Assembly: GCF_024714495.1 (NCBI RefSeq)
Contig: NZ_JAMZMJ010000010.1
Coordinates: 1 to 64,000, forward strand
DNA from: Marinoscillum pacificum
GTDB lineage: Bacteria > Bacteroidota > Bacteroidia > Cytophagales > Cyclobacteriaceae
Length of the DNA: 64,000 bases
Reading direction: 5' to 3'
The notes under the pieces are model-generated. The model had not been told where the DNA came from. It was given only the letters and a program-made list of their open reading frames with translations, and made no database searches. Below are positions 1-8,400 of the stretch, piece after piece; positions within the stretch are counted from its first letter, which is position 1, and every line of letters begins with the position of its first letter. Both the position numbers and the translations under genes were made by a program.

Positions 1-781
1 CAACAACCTCACCATCACTATTTCGAATGGAATTGAATGCCAAAATTCCATTTGGAGAACTATCTAACACACTCTTAATGAGGTTCTGATAAAACTTTCT
101 TCGGTCTATTTCGGACTGCAGTTCTTCAATTTTGGAAGCTAGTTGTTTATTCACTTTGACATTGCTGTTCACTAACCGATTCGCTCTAATAAAAAGCAAA
201 CCGATAACGACCAAGGTAACTATAGTAAGAGCAAGCAAATTACGTGGTGTGGAAGTTTCTTCATCTTCTCTATGCTCTAACCTATTCAATAAAATAGATT
301 GCTCCTCGCGAACTATTTTGCTAGACTTATCAAGAACAAGTTCTAGCGCATTGGCTTCTTGAAGTATTAGAGACGAGATCACTCCCTTCGCACTATCTCC
401 ACCTAAAAAGGTATTTTTCACTTGTTCGCCAATATCGAGATAATCCATTATCAGCAGGTGCAACTCTTTAACTCTGGTCCTTTGATCAGCATTATCCAAC
501 ACCAAACTGTCCAACAAAGCAGATTTGATTTCTACATATTGTCTAATGGCAACTGGATCTGAAATAATGGTATCATTCAGAATAACCGCTTTTCTTATTT
601 CATTGGAAAAGTTTACCGGGTAGTTGGTCATCTGCTCGGTCTCTATCCGAACCAGTTCGCTATGCTCTACCCAAAGGTTGTCTGTTTGATGGTCTTCAAA
701 AGTGTTGTATACCCGCCAGGAAATCCCCAAAACGGTCAAAAGTGAAATCACAAATACCGCTTGATATGCTCTGTTACTCAT
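1..781 (-). CDS. Membrane sensor histidine kinase, N-terminal part (cut by window edge)
   Basis: The reading frame opens with ATG at 781 and runs off the left edge after 260 codons. It begins MSNRAYQAVFVISLLTVLGI, a first membrane segment, followed by a roughly 150-residue helical extracytoplasmic region of the CHASE3-like kind, a second membrane segment (about residues 185-205, NLLALTIVTLVVIGLLFI), a short coiled coil and the opening of a PAS-like domain (DSSPNGILAFNS). The kinase core lies outside the window, so the kinase call is inference from architecture and context: the start lies 5 bp after the stop of an NtrC-type activator, whose cognate sensor this should be. It is the last visible gene of a three-gene two-component operon. 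Confidence 0.75.
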   Translation of the reverse strand, partial: MSNRAYQAVFVISLLTVLGISWRVYNTFEDHQTDNLWVEHSELVRIETEQMTNYPVNFSNEIRKAVILNDTIISDPVAIRQYVEIKSALLDSLVLDNADQRTRVKELHLLIMDYLDIGEQVKNTFLGGDSAKGVISSLILQEANALELVLDKSSKIVREEQSILLNRLEHREDEETSTPRNLLALTIVTLVVIGLLFIRANRLVNSNVKVNKQLASKIEELQSEIDRRKFYQNLIKSVLDSSPNGILAFNSIRNSDGEVV

Positions 782-786
782 TCTGG

Positions 787-2157
787 TTATATCGTAATAT
801 CAAATGCCTTCAACTTATTATAAAGCGTCTTTCTGTCAATGTTGAGAAGTTTCGCTGCTTTGGTCTTGTTATAGCCTGATTTCTTCAAGGCATTGATTAT
901 CACCTGTCGCTCCGCCAACCCTGAAGCAACCTTCAGATCTGGTGCTCCAATGGCAACAGGAACTGCCTCATCTTGCATTTCTTCCACTTCCATCGGATAC
1001 ATAATTTCCTCCGGAAGTTGCTTCACCGTAATGTACTCTCCAGGACATAATAGAACTGCCCGCTTGATCACGTTGCTCAGCTCTCTTAAGTTGCCATACC
1101 AACCATATCCCTTTAACACGTCCATAGCCTCGGTATCAAATCCTGCAACATCTTTATTTAACTGAGCATTGGCCATCGCCAAAAAATGAGATGCAAACAA
1201 TGCTACATCATCTGGGCGATCTCTTAGTGGTGCCAGTTCTATTTTAAATTCGTTTATGCGATGGTAGATATCCTCACGGAAGCGATTTTCTCGTATCGCT
1301 AGTTTTAGGTTTTCATTTGTTGCTGCTAAAACGCGTACATCTATCGGAATGTCTGAATTGGATCCGATCCTTCTGATCTTACGCTCCTGAAGCACTCGAA
1401 GCAATTTGACTTGATTATCATAAGATAAATTTCCAATCTCATCCAAGAATAGCGTACCACCATTCGCCATTTCGAAACTACCTTGCTTGTCCTTCAGTGC
1501 ACCAGTGAATGACCCTTTCACATGACCAAATAATTCAGAGCCTGCCAGTTCTTTTGGAATTGCTCCACAATCAATTGCCACAAATGGACCATCGGCTCTA
1601 TTGCTTTGATGATGGATAGCATTGGCAACAAATTCTTTACCCGTACCCGTTTCACCTGTGATTATTACAGACATTTCAGTTGGTGCAATCAAAGCTATTT
1701 GCTGAGACACGCTCTTGGACTGCTCACTTACGCCTACTACGAATTTGCTGGTTGTTTTTTTAGGCTTAGAAGTCTTAATGGGTTCAGAAGGAGGAGTTGC
1801 TTTTTTCAGCGCCTCTTTGATCGTAACCAGAATTTCATCCGGGTAAAGCGGTTTGGTTACATAATCACAAGCACCGTGCTTCAGCGTTTCAACAGCTGTG
1901 CGAACATCTGAATATCCTGTAATAATGATTACGGAGACATTACGATCTAATATTTTGATCTTTTGTAATAACTCAACTCCCTCAACATTTGGAAGTTTGT
2001 AGTCACAGAGAATCAAGTCAAATCGATCCGTTCTTAAAGTCTGGAGAGCATCGTCTGCTGTATGAGTAAAACTCGCCTCGTACCCATTTTTGGTCAGAAA
2101 CTTAGATAAGAGAAGGCATATATCCTTGTCATCATCTATGATAAAAATTTTCTGCAT
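787..2157 (-). CDS. Sigma-54-dependent two-component response regulator (NtrC/AtoC family)
   Basis: A 456-residue protein with the standard three-part layout of a bacterial enhancer-binding protein. Residues 1-120 are a receiver domain with acidic pocket DDD at 8-10, phospho-acceptor Asp52 and the KPL motif at 102-104. The AAA+ domain follows with Walker A GETGTGKE (168-175), the sigma-54 contact loop as GSFTGA (215-220; the usual form is GAFTGA) and Walker B GGTLFLDE (233-240). The C-terminus (about 410-456) is a Fis-type helix-turn-helix (TKAAKLLNIDRKTLYNKLK). It should drive transcription from sigma-54 promoters when phosphorylated by the adjacent kinase. It lies 16 bp after a receiver-only gene. 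Candidate targets with shared inverted repeats lie at 2667-2714 and 3911-3947. Confidence 0.95.
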   Translation of the reverse strand: MQKIFIIDDDKDICLLLSKFLTKNGYEASFTHTADDALQTLRTDRFDLILCDYKLPNVEGVELLQKIKILDRNVSVIIITGYSDVRTAVETLKHGACDYVTKPLYPDEILVTIKEALKKATPPSEPIKTSKPKKTTSKFVVGVSEQSKSVSQQIALIAPTEMSVIITGETGTGKEFVANAIHHQSNRADGPFVAIDCGAIPKELAGSELFGHVKGSFTGALKDKQGSFEMANGGTLFLDEIGNLSYDNQVKLLRVLQERKIRRIGSNSDIPIDVRVLAATNENLKLAIRENRFREDIYHRINEFKIELAPLRDRPDDVALFASHFLAMANAQLNKDVAGFDTEAMDVLKGYGWYGNLRELSNVIKRAVLLCPGEYITVKQLPEEIMYPMEVEEMQDEAVPVAIGAPDLKVASGLAERQVIINALKKSGYNKTKAAKLLNIDRKTLYNKLKAFDITI

Positions 2158-2173
2158 CTGAATGGAGCTTTAG

Positions 2174-2539
2174 TTACCCCTTTGTTTTAAGTAAAAAATC
2201 TTCAAATAATTCTAGCACGTCGGATTTTGAAAATGGCTTAGGCAGAAACTTATAAACCTGCTTCTCTATCATTTTCTTATGATCACTTACGGAAGTATAC
2301 GCACTGCATACTATCACTACAATATCATCCTTGATGGCTTTCAATTTTGGGATGATATCCAATCCATTACCATCCGGGAGGTTTATATCCAGGAAAGTAA
2401 CTTCAAAGTCTCCTGTTTTAAATAAATTCAATCCACTCTGAAGCGTATTTGCTGTCTCCACAGTATGACCAGATTTTTTCAACACTTGACTTAGCAAAAA
2501 ACAAATTTCCGTTTCGTCATCAATTATCAATATTCTCAT
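2174..2539 (-). CDS. Single-domain response regulator (receiver only)
   Basis: A 121-residue stand-alone receiver domain: acidic residues DDE at 7-9, phospho-acceptor Asp51 in TFLDINLPDG, a Ser/Thr switch region (VCSAYTS) and the conserved Lys in LPKPFSK. It has no output domain, so it probably passes phosphate or signals by protein contact, in the manner of Spo0F or CheY; which of these cannot be told from sequence. It is the first gene of the operon with the sigma-54 activator and the membrane kinase. The presence of two receivers with one kinase suggests either a relay or a phosphate sink. The start ATG is unambiguous. Confidence 0.9.
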   Translation of the reverse strand: MRILIIDDETEICFLLSQVLKKSGHTVETANTLQSGLNLFKTGDFEVTFLDINLPDGNGLDIIPKLKAIKDDIVVIVCSAYTSVSDHKKMIEKQVYKFLPKPFSKSDVLELFEDFLLKTKG

Positions 2540-2666
2540 CGACGGGCTATTATCTATACTTTATTAATCAGTAGGTAGTGATACTAAATACTATTCTACT
2601 TCAATAAAGAAAATATCAAACCAATCTACTCCACGAGCCAGATTCCCCGAATGGGGCGTCAGCTAT

Positions 2667-2714
2667 GTTGGGAATATTCCACAAGATGGGGAATAAATTC
2701 CACACACTGTGGAA
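2667..2714. promoter_or_regulatory. Inverted-repeat cluster, candidate enhancer (activator-binding) sites
   Basis: The 308-bp gap between the divergent operons holds three related sites: GGGAATATTCCACA (2670-2683, containing the perfect palindrome GGAATATTCC at 2671-2680), GGGGAATAAATTCCACA (2688-2704) and a TTCCACA / TGTGGAA pair (2698-2704 and 2708-2714). The same half-site returns upstream of the gene at 4151. They lie about 90-130 bp upstream of a sigma-54-like -24 element, the usual position for enhancer sites. Binding by the neighbouring activator is inference. Confidence 0.5.
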
Positions 2715-2800
2715 GCGACTTCTTCTTAACACGCGTTTATTCTAATTGTTTTGATTGATTTCTCAGAAAAAACGAAGAAAATGATCTTTTCCATTTTTTG

Positions 2801-2816
2801 GCACGACTTTTTGATA
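2801..2816 (+). promoter_or_regulatory. Sigma-54-like promoter (-24 good, -12 weak)
   Basis: TGGCACGACTTTTTGA has a perfect -24 block (TGGCACG), but the -12 block reads TTTGA where TTGCA is expected, shifting the G by one base. It precedes the DUF2267 gene with room for a short leader. I call it tentatively because of the upstream inverted repeats and the adjacent sigma-54 activator gene. Confidence 0.4.
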
Positions 2817-2847
2817 GTTATCCGCATACTCAAAAACCACAATCACT

Positions 2848-3267
2848 ATGAATTACAACAATGACGAAGTGCTTTTCAATCAGATCCAAATAAAACTTGG
2901 AGTTGTAGACAGCTTAGATAATAAAAGAATCATCGGCAGAGTGATTCATGTTTTAAGAGATCAACTTTCTGAAGAAGAATCAGAAGAGATCATACAAAAA
3001 CTGCCTGTAGATCTTACCATGATTTACCTAACTGCCTGGAAGGTGACTCCACACAGATCAAGCACCTATCACCTGGATGAGTTTGTCACTCGACTTTTGG
3101 AAACAGATAGCATCATGCCTAAGAAGGTTTTCAGAACAGAGATAGAAGCTCTAAGAGCATCAATCATTGTTCTAACAGAACTAGACAAGAGATACAACCT
3201 GTTGGATTATCTACCAGGTAGCATCAAAAATGAATTGAATAACGCAATGTTAAACGAAGCAGCATAA
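2848..3267 (+). CDS. DUF2267-like protein
   Basis: A 139-residue soluble, mainly helical acidic protein without signal peptide or membrane segment. The pattern RVIHVLRDQLSEEESEEIIQKLPVDLTMIYLTAW followed by H..DEFVTRL and a second half (ALRASIIVLTELDKRYNLLDYLPGSIKNEL) fits the internally repeated DUF2267 family, whose biochemical role is not established. It is the first gene of a two-gene unit (4 bp before the next frame) and lies behind a sigma-54-like promoter facing the activator operon, which suggests control by that two-component system. Family assignment is by eye. Confidence 0.75.
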   Translation: MNYNNDEVLFNQIQIKLGVVDSLDNKRIIGRVIHVLRDQLSEEESEEIIQKLPVDLTMIYLTAWKVTPHRSSTYHLDEFVTRLLETDSIMPKKVFRTEIEALRASIIVLTELDKRYNLLDYLPGSIKNELNNAMLNEAA

Positions 3268-3271
3268 TATC

Positions 3272-3691
3272 ATGATACTTGAATCCACAACACAGACCGC
3301 CTCTTTTCAAAGAATTGATCTTAGCTCAGATAACATTCTTGGTAAACTAAAACAATCAACGAATAGCTATCAAAACATTCTGATGCTTTGTAAATATCCT
3401 CCTCTGCACAAATTGATTTCAGAGACAATCGAGGAACGAAAAAGGCTAATGAACCTGCTAGACTTTGAATTACCGGAAACACATCGCCAGTTCAATACTC
3501 CTAATGAAACGCTGACATGGGCTAGAACGGATGAAAATGAGTCATTAAAGCAAGTGGATCAAGGCTTAATCAACAGCATGAATTACCTGGTTCAATACTA
3601 TCCTTTCACTACTTCTACTTCAAGAAAGATTCAGTCATTCGTATCAAACCTTGAAAATCATATAGAGCAAGTAGAAGCTATTCTTGAATAG
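3272..3691 (+). CDS. Hypothetical helical protein, partner of the DUF2267 gene
   Basis: I do not recognise a family. The 139-residue product is predicted soluble and helical, with Ser/Thr/Gln-rich start, a central stretch KLISETIEERKRLMNLLDFELPETHRQF and a C-terminal helix FVSNLENHIEQVEAILE that could form a coiled coil. It has the same length as its upstream neighbour, and the 4-bp spacing makes co-transcription almost certain. The short charged-helix layout would suit a protein that binds another protein, but nothing in the sequence shows an activity. Confidence 0.75.
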   Translation: MILESTTQTASFQRIDLSSDNILGKLKQSTNSYQNILMLCKYPPLHKLISETIEERKRLMNLLDFELPETHRQFNTPNETLTWARTDENESLKQVDQGLINSMNYLVQYYPFTTSTSRKIQSFVSNLENHIEQVEAILE

Positions 3692-3853
3692 CTAAAGGAG
3701 TTTTTAGAACCTAGTCCCTTTTTTCACTCTACTATTATCACCATGACTTTTTTTATAGTGTTGTCATTTAAGATGTTGCAGCTTCATGTAAGGCAAAGCA
3801 TCCGACATTTATGGCAACGATTACTTGGCAAATAAACATTACCCAAAATGATA

Positions 3854-3895
3854 AGACCTTTTGACTTCATATTAAACACTCATAGCAAAAGGTCT
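3854..3895. repeat. Inverted repeat in a 459-bp intergenic stretch
   Basis: AGACCTTTTG (3854-3863) and CAAAAGGTCT (3886-3895) are perfect 10-bp complements separated by 22 bp. The hairpin lies between the DUF2267-pair genes and the porin-like gene. There is no T-run after it, so it is a poor terminator; it could be an operator or an RNA structure. Apart from this and the sites listed next, I see no gene in 3692-4150. Confidence 0.5.
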
Positions 3896-3910
3896 AAACT
3901 CACCCCAAAC

Positions 3911-3947
3911 TGTGGAATTATATCTACACTGTCGATTTAAATCCACA
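3911..3947. promoter_or_regulatory. Candidate enhancer sites related to those at 2667-2714
   Basis: TGTGGAATTATATCTACA (3911-3928) is an imperfect inverted repeat with the same TGTGGAA half-site as the cluster upstream of the DUF2267 gene; a further TCCACA half-site lies at 3942-3947. They lie about 75-110 bp upstream of a sigma-54-like promoter at 4023, matching the arrangement seen at 2667-2816. Confidence 0.45.
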
Positions 3948-4022
3948 CTAATTACCCAGCCGAAAGGCTAACAATCCACCAAAAACCAATGATATAGCTA
4001 AATAGAAGGAATTTTCACCTTT

Positions 4023-4038
4023 TGGCATGTCTATTGAA
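4023..4038 (+). promoter_or_regulatory. Sigma-54-like promoter of the porin-like gene
   Basis: TGGCATGTCTATTGAA matches the sigma-54 pattern TGGCAYRNNNNTTGCW at every fixed position except the C of the -12 box (A here), with correct spacing between the -24 GG and the -12 G. The start of transcription would fall near 4050, leaving a leader of about 100 nt. Confidence 0.5.
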
Positions 4039-4150
4039 TAATTACAAATAACTCAAAGCTATACTTCTTCTGACAAAATAGTCGATCGGTGATCACTGAC
4101 AGGAGAATTTGGCCAGCTTAAATTTTTAAAAATTAAAAGATTAATTCAAC

Positions 4151-4777
4151 ATGAAAACTCTATACAAAACAACCTTATTGCTTGCCTTTGGTCTTATTGC
4201 AGGTCTGAATATTTCAAACGCACAGGAAGCCCGCTCAGGTCTTAAAGGTGGTATTAATTTAAGTAACCTTTATCTAGATGAAGCAGATGATGAAAACCTA
4301 AGATTTGGATTTCATGTAGGTGCCTATACTCAATTATTAGGCCCTTCCAACATGGTAGGATTCCAACCAGAGATCGCGTTTTCAACGAAAGGGGCACGTG
4401 GAATGTATGATTTCGCTGGATATGAAGGAGAAGTAAAATTCAATCTTAATTATGTGGACGTCCCTTTACTAGCTGTAATTAAACTGGGTGAAGTAGCTGA
4501 AATTCATGGTGGTCTGTACACTGGTTATTTGATCAACGCTAATGTAACCACTGAAGGTGACCTGGGAAGTGGAGAAGATGAACTAGACAGAGACAACTTC
4601 AACACCTGGGATTACGGTTTAGCGGCAGGTTTTGCTTTCAATCTAGAAGAAATCAGCATCGGTGCAAGATATAACTATGGCCTACAGGAACTAGCCAAAA
4701 GCGATGAAGCAAAGACTTTATTGGATGACTCGAAGAACTCAAACACTCAATTCTTCATTGCATTCAATTTGAATTAA
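4151..4777 (+). CDS. Porin-family outer-membrane beta-barrel protein
   Basis: A 208-residue protein with a signal peptide (MKTLYKTTLLLAFGLIAGLNISNAQ, cut after AQ) and an eight-stranded OmpA/OprF-like barrel pattern of the Bacteroidota PorT/OMP_b-brl_2 type: LKGGINLSNLY, GFHVGAYTQL, MVGFQPEIAFSTKG, LNYVDVPLLAVI and a final aromatic strand ending in NTQFFIAFNLN. Proteins of this kind sit in the outer membrane; a transport or structural role cannot be assigned. It is a single-gene unit with a sigma-54-like promoter and its own terminator. Its expression probably follows the same two-component system as the DUF2267 pair. Confidence 0.85.
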   Translation: MKTLYKTTLLLAFGLIAGLNISNAQEARSGLKGGINLSNLYLDEADDENLRFGFHVGAYTQLLGPSNMVGFQPEIAFSTKGARGMYDFAGYEGEVKFNLNYVDVPLLAVIKLGEVAEIHGGLYTGYLINANVTTEGDLGSGEDELDRDNFNTWDYGLAAGFAFNLEEISIGARYNYGLQELAKSDEAKTLLDDSKNSNTQFFIAFNLN

Positions 4778-4805
4778 AAAAGACAGTAATTTTCCTCTTC
4801 ATACA

Positions 4806-4842
4806 AGAACCTATCACTTACAGAGTGGTAGGTTCTTTTTTT
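4806..4842 (+). terminator. Rho-independent terminator of the porin-like gene
   Basis: AGAACCTATCACT (4806-4818) pairs with AGTGGTAGGTTCT (4824-4836) with a five-base loop and is followed by a T-run. Confidence 0.85.
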
Positions 4843-4930
4843 ATGAGAATCAGCTTAAAGTGATTAAAATTTGAAATAATTGTCGTGAGTAGCTGATTTC
4901 ACTATTTTTGCGACTTCTCATTAAAGAGAT

Positions 4931-4980
4931 GGTCCCGTAGTTCAATGCCTGCCTGCCGGTAGGCAGGGATAGAATATTTT
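4931..4980 (+). pseudogene. Broken tRNA 5' part carrying a GC-rich palindrome
   Basis: GGTCCCGTAGTTCAAT (4931-4946) and GGATAGAATA (4967-4976) read together as acceptor strand, D-stem and D-loop of a tRNA very like the intact tRNA-Arg(CCT) next to it, but 20 bp of palindromic DNA (4947-4966) interrupt the D-loop and the anticodon arm is absent. The acceptor strand GGTCCCG is complementary to CGGGACT at 5123-5129, so the matching 3' end may lie beyond the intact tRNA. Confidence 0.7.
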
Positions 4981-5052
4981 GGCCTCTTAGTTCAACGGAT
5001 AGAATAGGCGTTTCCTAAACGCTTGATCCAGGTTCGATTCCTGGAGAGGCTA
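4981..5052 (+). tRNA. tRNA-Arg (anticodon CCT)
   Basis: A full cloverleaf folds: acceptor GGCCTCT/AGAGGCT, D-stem GTTC/GAAT with GG in the D-loop, anticodon stem GGCGT/ACGCT around loop TTCCTAA (anticodon CCT), and T-stem CCAGG/CCTGG around TTCGATT. The discriminator base is A and no CCA is encoded. It reads the AGG codon. It is embedded in tRNA-derived debris: a 5' part in front and three 3' halves behind, all lacking a complete fold. Confidence 0.93.
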
Positions 5053-5053
5053 C

Positions 5054-5132
5054 TTCCTAAACTTTAGATGCAGCCGCGTCGGCGGTCCGATTCGATTCTC
5101 TACCTTGTCGGCAGACAGGCTGCCGGGACTAC
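5054..5132 (+). pseudogene. tRNA-Arg 3'-half repeat 1 with two insertions
   Basis: The unit starts in the anticodon loop (TTCCTAAAC) and continues through GATGCAGC, a GC-rich insert, the T-loop TTCGATTC, a palindromic insert (about 5098-5119, core CTTGTCGGCAGACAGG) and GCTGCCGGGACTAC. With both inserts removed, GCAGC and GCTGC pair as a T-stem and the end is a normal acceptor strand. The 5' half is absent locally, so no mature tRNA is expected. Confidence 0.7.
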
Positions 5133-5143
5133 AAATACCAAAG

Positions 5144-5237
5144 TTTCCTAAACTCCTGATCCAGTGTGAACGACAAGTTCGGGTAGCCGGTGCCATTCGA
5201 TTCCCTTTCTTGACGGCAGGCAGGCTGGAGGGGCTAC
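5144..5237 (+). pseudogene. tRNA-Arg 3'-half repeat 2 with two insertions
   Basis: Starting TTTCCTAAACTCCTGATCCAG, interrupted before and after the T-loop TTCGATTCC, and ending TGGAGGGGCTAC. Joining the pieces gives a sequence almost identical to the 3' half of the intact tRNA-Arg(CCT) at 4981-5052. The second insert (about 5204-5224, core TTGACGGCAGGCAGG) is a copy of the GC-rich palindrome; the first is a different 30-base sequence. Confidence 0.7.
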
Positions 5238-5332
5238 TTTCCTAAACTTTAGATACAGCCATCCGAGGTTTCGGCGGTGCGCCGCTGCGACTCGATTCCC
5301 TGCCTTGTCGGCAGATAGGCTGTAGAGGCACT
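5238..5332 (+). pseudogene. tRNA-Arg 3'-half repeat 3 with two insertions
   Basis: Again begins TTTCCTAAAC, then GATACAGC, an insert containing GGCGGTGCGCCGC, the T-loop TCGATTCC, a palindromic insert (about 5299-5319, core CTTGTCGGCAGATAGG) and GCTGTAGAGGCACT. ACAGC pairs with GCTGT, so the T-stem is kept by compensating changes relative to repeats 1 and 2. Confidence 0.68.
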
Positions 5333-5353
5333 TATACAATTATGAATTCTTCA

Positions 5354-5383
5354 TAAAAAAGCCCTCCATTGCTGAAGGGCTTT
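5354..5383 (-). terminator. Terminator of the GH87-like giant gene
   Basis: On the minus strand AAAGCCCT and AGGGCTTT pair around a loop and are followed by a T-run (A-run at 5355-5360 on the plus strand), about 30 bp beyond the stop at 5412. Confidence 0.8.
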
Positions 5384-5411
5384 CCAAAAAATAAATGAAG
5401 AATCAATCAAT

Positions 5412-8400
5412 CTACTTCACCAAAACTCTCTTCAATACCTCACCTTCACCTACCAAACGAAGGAAGTAAACCCCAGGGATTACCTGCGTCACATTGATGG
5501 TTTCTTTAGAGGATTTGATTTCTCCTGACTGTACAACAATCCCCGTAAGAGAAATCAATTCGTAACTATTTAGGACATGCTCTCTAGAATTCACATAGAT
5601 CTTATCATCCATTACTGGAACCGGATACACATCTACATCTTCTGAACTCAAAGTACTAAATAGCTCACTTGCTACCCTTGCTCCTCCTACTGACTCTAGT
5701 GCCCACTGAGCACTTTGCCACGATCCGTCAATGGTACCATGCTGAGCATTTCCGTTCAGGTTCTCCACATGGATGTAATTAGTACTTTGCCATACATTGC
5801 GAACTCTACTGTATGTGCCATCTACATTTTCAAGGGTCCATCTTGAGCTGTACCATCCATATGTTCTGGACGTACACTGCACATTTCCTGTTAGGTTTTC
5901 AATATGCATGTATTCTCCAGTGCCAACGTTGCGGATTTCTACATTTCCGCCACCTACATCTTCAAGTTCCCACAGATAGTTATCACCCGATCCTGTAGCG
6001 CTGTACGTAACTGTAGCACCACCATCTCCAAGATACGTATTCTGCCATCTGTTTCGGATTCGATATCCAGAAGCACTTGTACCATTATTCACCGTTACGC
6101 TTATATCATCTGTAGCAGTTAGTGATCCATCACTTACAGTCAATCTGAAGACATACGTATTGCCATCACTCAAGCCAGTTACAGAAGTACTTGCATTTGA
6201 TGAATTGCTAATAGTAGCAGAAGGTCCACTTATCTGGCTCCAGCTGTAGCTAATCGGATCGCTATCAGGATCACTTCCAGAACCACTTAAACTCACTGAG
6301 GTGGTGCCTGAATTGAGTGTCTGATCTGAACCAGCGTTAGCTGTTGGTGCCTGATTGGATGTACCACCTGCACTTGAGATGATGATTTTATCCAGATTGT
6401 GATTCGGATTATCAAAAGCGACACGCATTACTTGCACACCAGCACTTAGTGGAACATTATCCACACTTACTGTGGTCCAATTTTGCCATCCTCCAGTATT
6501 CACACTTGTGACAGTACCTGTCTTATCTACTCCATTAAATTCTACATGGAAGGTTCCTCCACTGAGAGTAGAAGCCACTCTAAAGTCAAAGTCATAATTA
6601 CCTGCAGCAGTAACATTAACAGTATACTCAGTCCACTCGCCTGCTGACGTCCAGCCAATATTAAGACCTCCATCGCTACAGTTTTCAGTGTCAACTCCTT
6701 CGTTTGTTCTGCCTTGTCCCCCTTGATTGGCCGCATCGGCATCATTGTATGCTACCCCTGCACCACCAGTATCAAAGTTTTCAGCCTCTACCGTTCCTGG
6801 CAAGCTCACTGGTGATCCCAGATAAGGATCCTGCTGAACCACAACTACCGTGATTTCACAATTATCAGTAAGACCGTTGGCATTGGTCGTCACCGTAATA
6901 GTAGCCGTACCAGCTGCATTTGCTGTCAATAAACCACTAGAGTTAACAGAAAGAACTGATGCGTTGCTCGTCGAGAAAGTCACATTCTTATTTGTCGCAT
7001 TGGCAGGAAGTACCGTCCACGACAACTGATGTGAATTGCCTGCATCCAATGATCCAGGACAGGTCAACGAAACACTTGTCGGCAAAACTTCTTGCGTTGA
7101 AACGGTAACAGTTGTTGTCGCTGTAATACCATTGACTGTAGAAGCGGTAATGGTCGCTGTACCATCTGCTACCGCAGTAACCACGCCATTAGAAACTGTT
7201 GCCACACTCGTATTACTACTTGTCCACGTTACCGATTTATTGGTAGCGTTTCCTGGAGATACCGTTGCCGTGATGGTACTAGTACTACCAGAATTCAGAC
7301 TCAAAGAAGTCGGACTCACAGTGATTCCAGTTGGATCAACAGAATTACAATAGGTCAAATTGATATTACCTGGAGTATCTAACTGAACATCTGGTTGAGA
7401 TGCAGCATTGGAAACGGACAAATCACAAATGGTCACATTCGCCTGAATCTGATTATCCATCAAAATAGCATACCCAGCATAATCATCATAAGTACCAGTA
7501 GTAAAATTGTTCGCATTGCCATCCAAACCTGTTCCATTGATCGTTATGTTATTCAACTGTAAGTTTTGAATGGTATATGAAGGGTTCACTGCATAAATGA
7601 AAATAGCATCCTTCTGTGAATCGATGATATCGATATTGTCAAAAGTGACATTATTGATATTGTATAATTTGGTAAAGATGTCAATCGCACCGTATCGATT
7701 CGACCACAAGTTGGCATTGGTACCTGATCCAATTACCGTGATGTTGCTAAACTCAATCAGGTCATTGGTAAACTGATAGCCAGGGAAATCCGAATTGATA
7801 CGAAGGCCAGCTTCTGTGTTGTCTTTTACAATGATGTGATGAGCTTTGTGTCCACCGCCACCAAAGAATCCAACACCGGCTGCTCTCAAGGTATTTTCTG
7901 TAGTACAGTATCTAAATTCATTGAACATACTTGCAGTAGGACCATCAGAAGGAGACCATGAAGCTATCGCATCGTCCAGGTTATTTCGCATGTCAGAATG
8001 CTCTACAATCGAGTAGGATGTTCCACTTGACAAGTTGATACCATCCGCATAATTGTTTCTGAATCGGCATTCGCTAACTGTCAAATTAGATGTAGCCACT
8101 CCATTGACCTGCCAAATCCATGCACCAGTTTCATGGTGAACCACCCACATTCTTTCGATTGTGGAATTACTACCGAATGATCCGGTAATTCCTTTGTAAT
8201 CCGAAGTTCTATTGGTATTCTCAGTAGTCAGGTATAAGTCTGATACATGGACATTGCCTCCATCAGCGCTGATACCTCCAGCACTTGGAGTCCCTTGCAG
8301 GAAATGTAATTCTGAATACCACATTCCAGCACCCTGAATCGTAATATCATGACCAATACTCAACTTGAAACTCAAGTCCCAAACACCTTCTGGAATGTAC

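Noticed and set aside
5148-5339. Open frame of 63 codons on the minus strand
   Set aside because: It lies wholly in tRNA-derived repeats and palindromes; its openness follows from their GC-rich sequence, and the product has no protein-like pattern.
7036-7353. 105-codon frame antisense to Big_2-type repeats of the giant glycosidase
   Set aside because: Its Val/Thr-rich low-complexity product mirrors Thr/Ser/Val codons of the coding strand.
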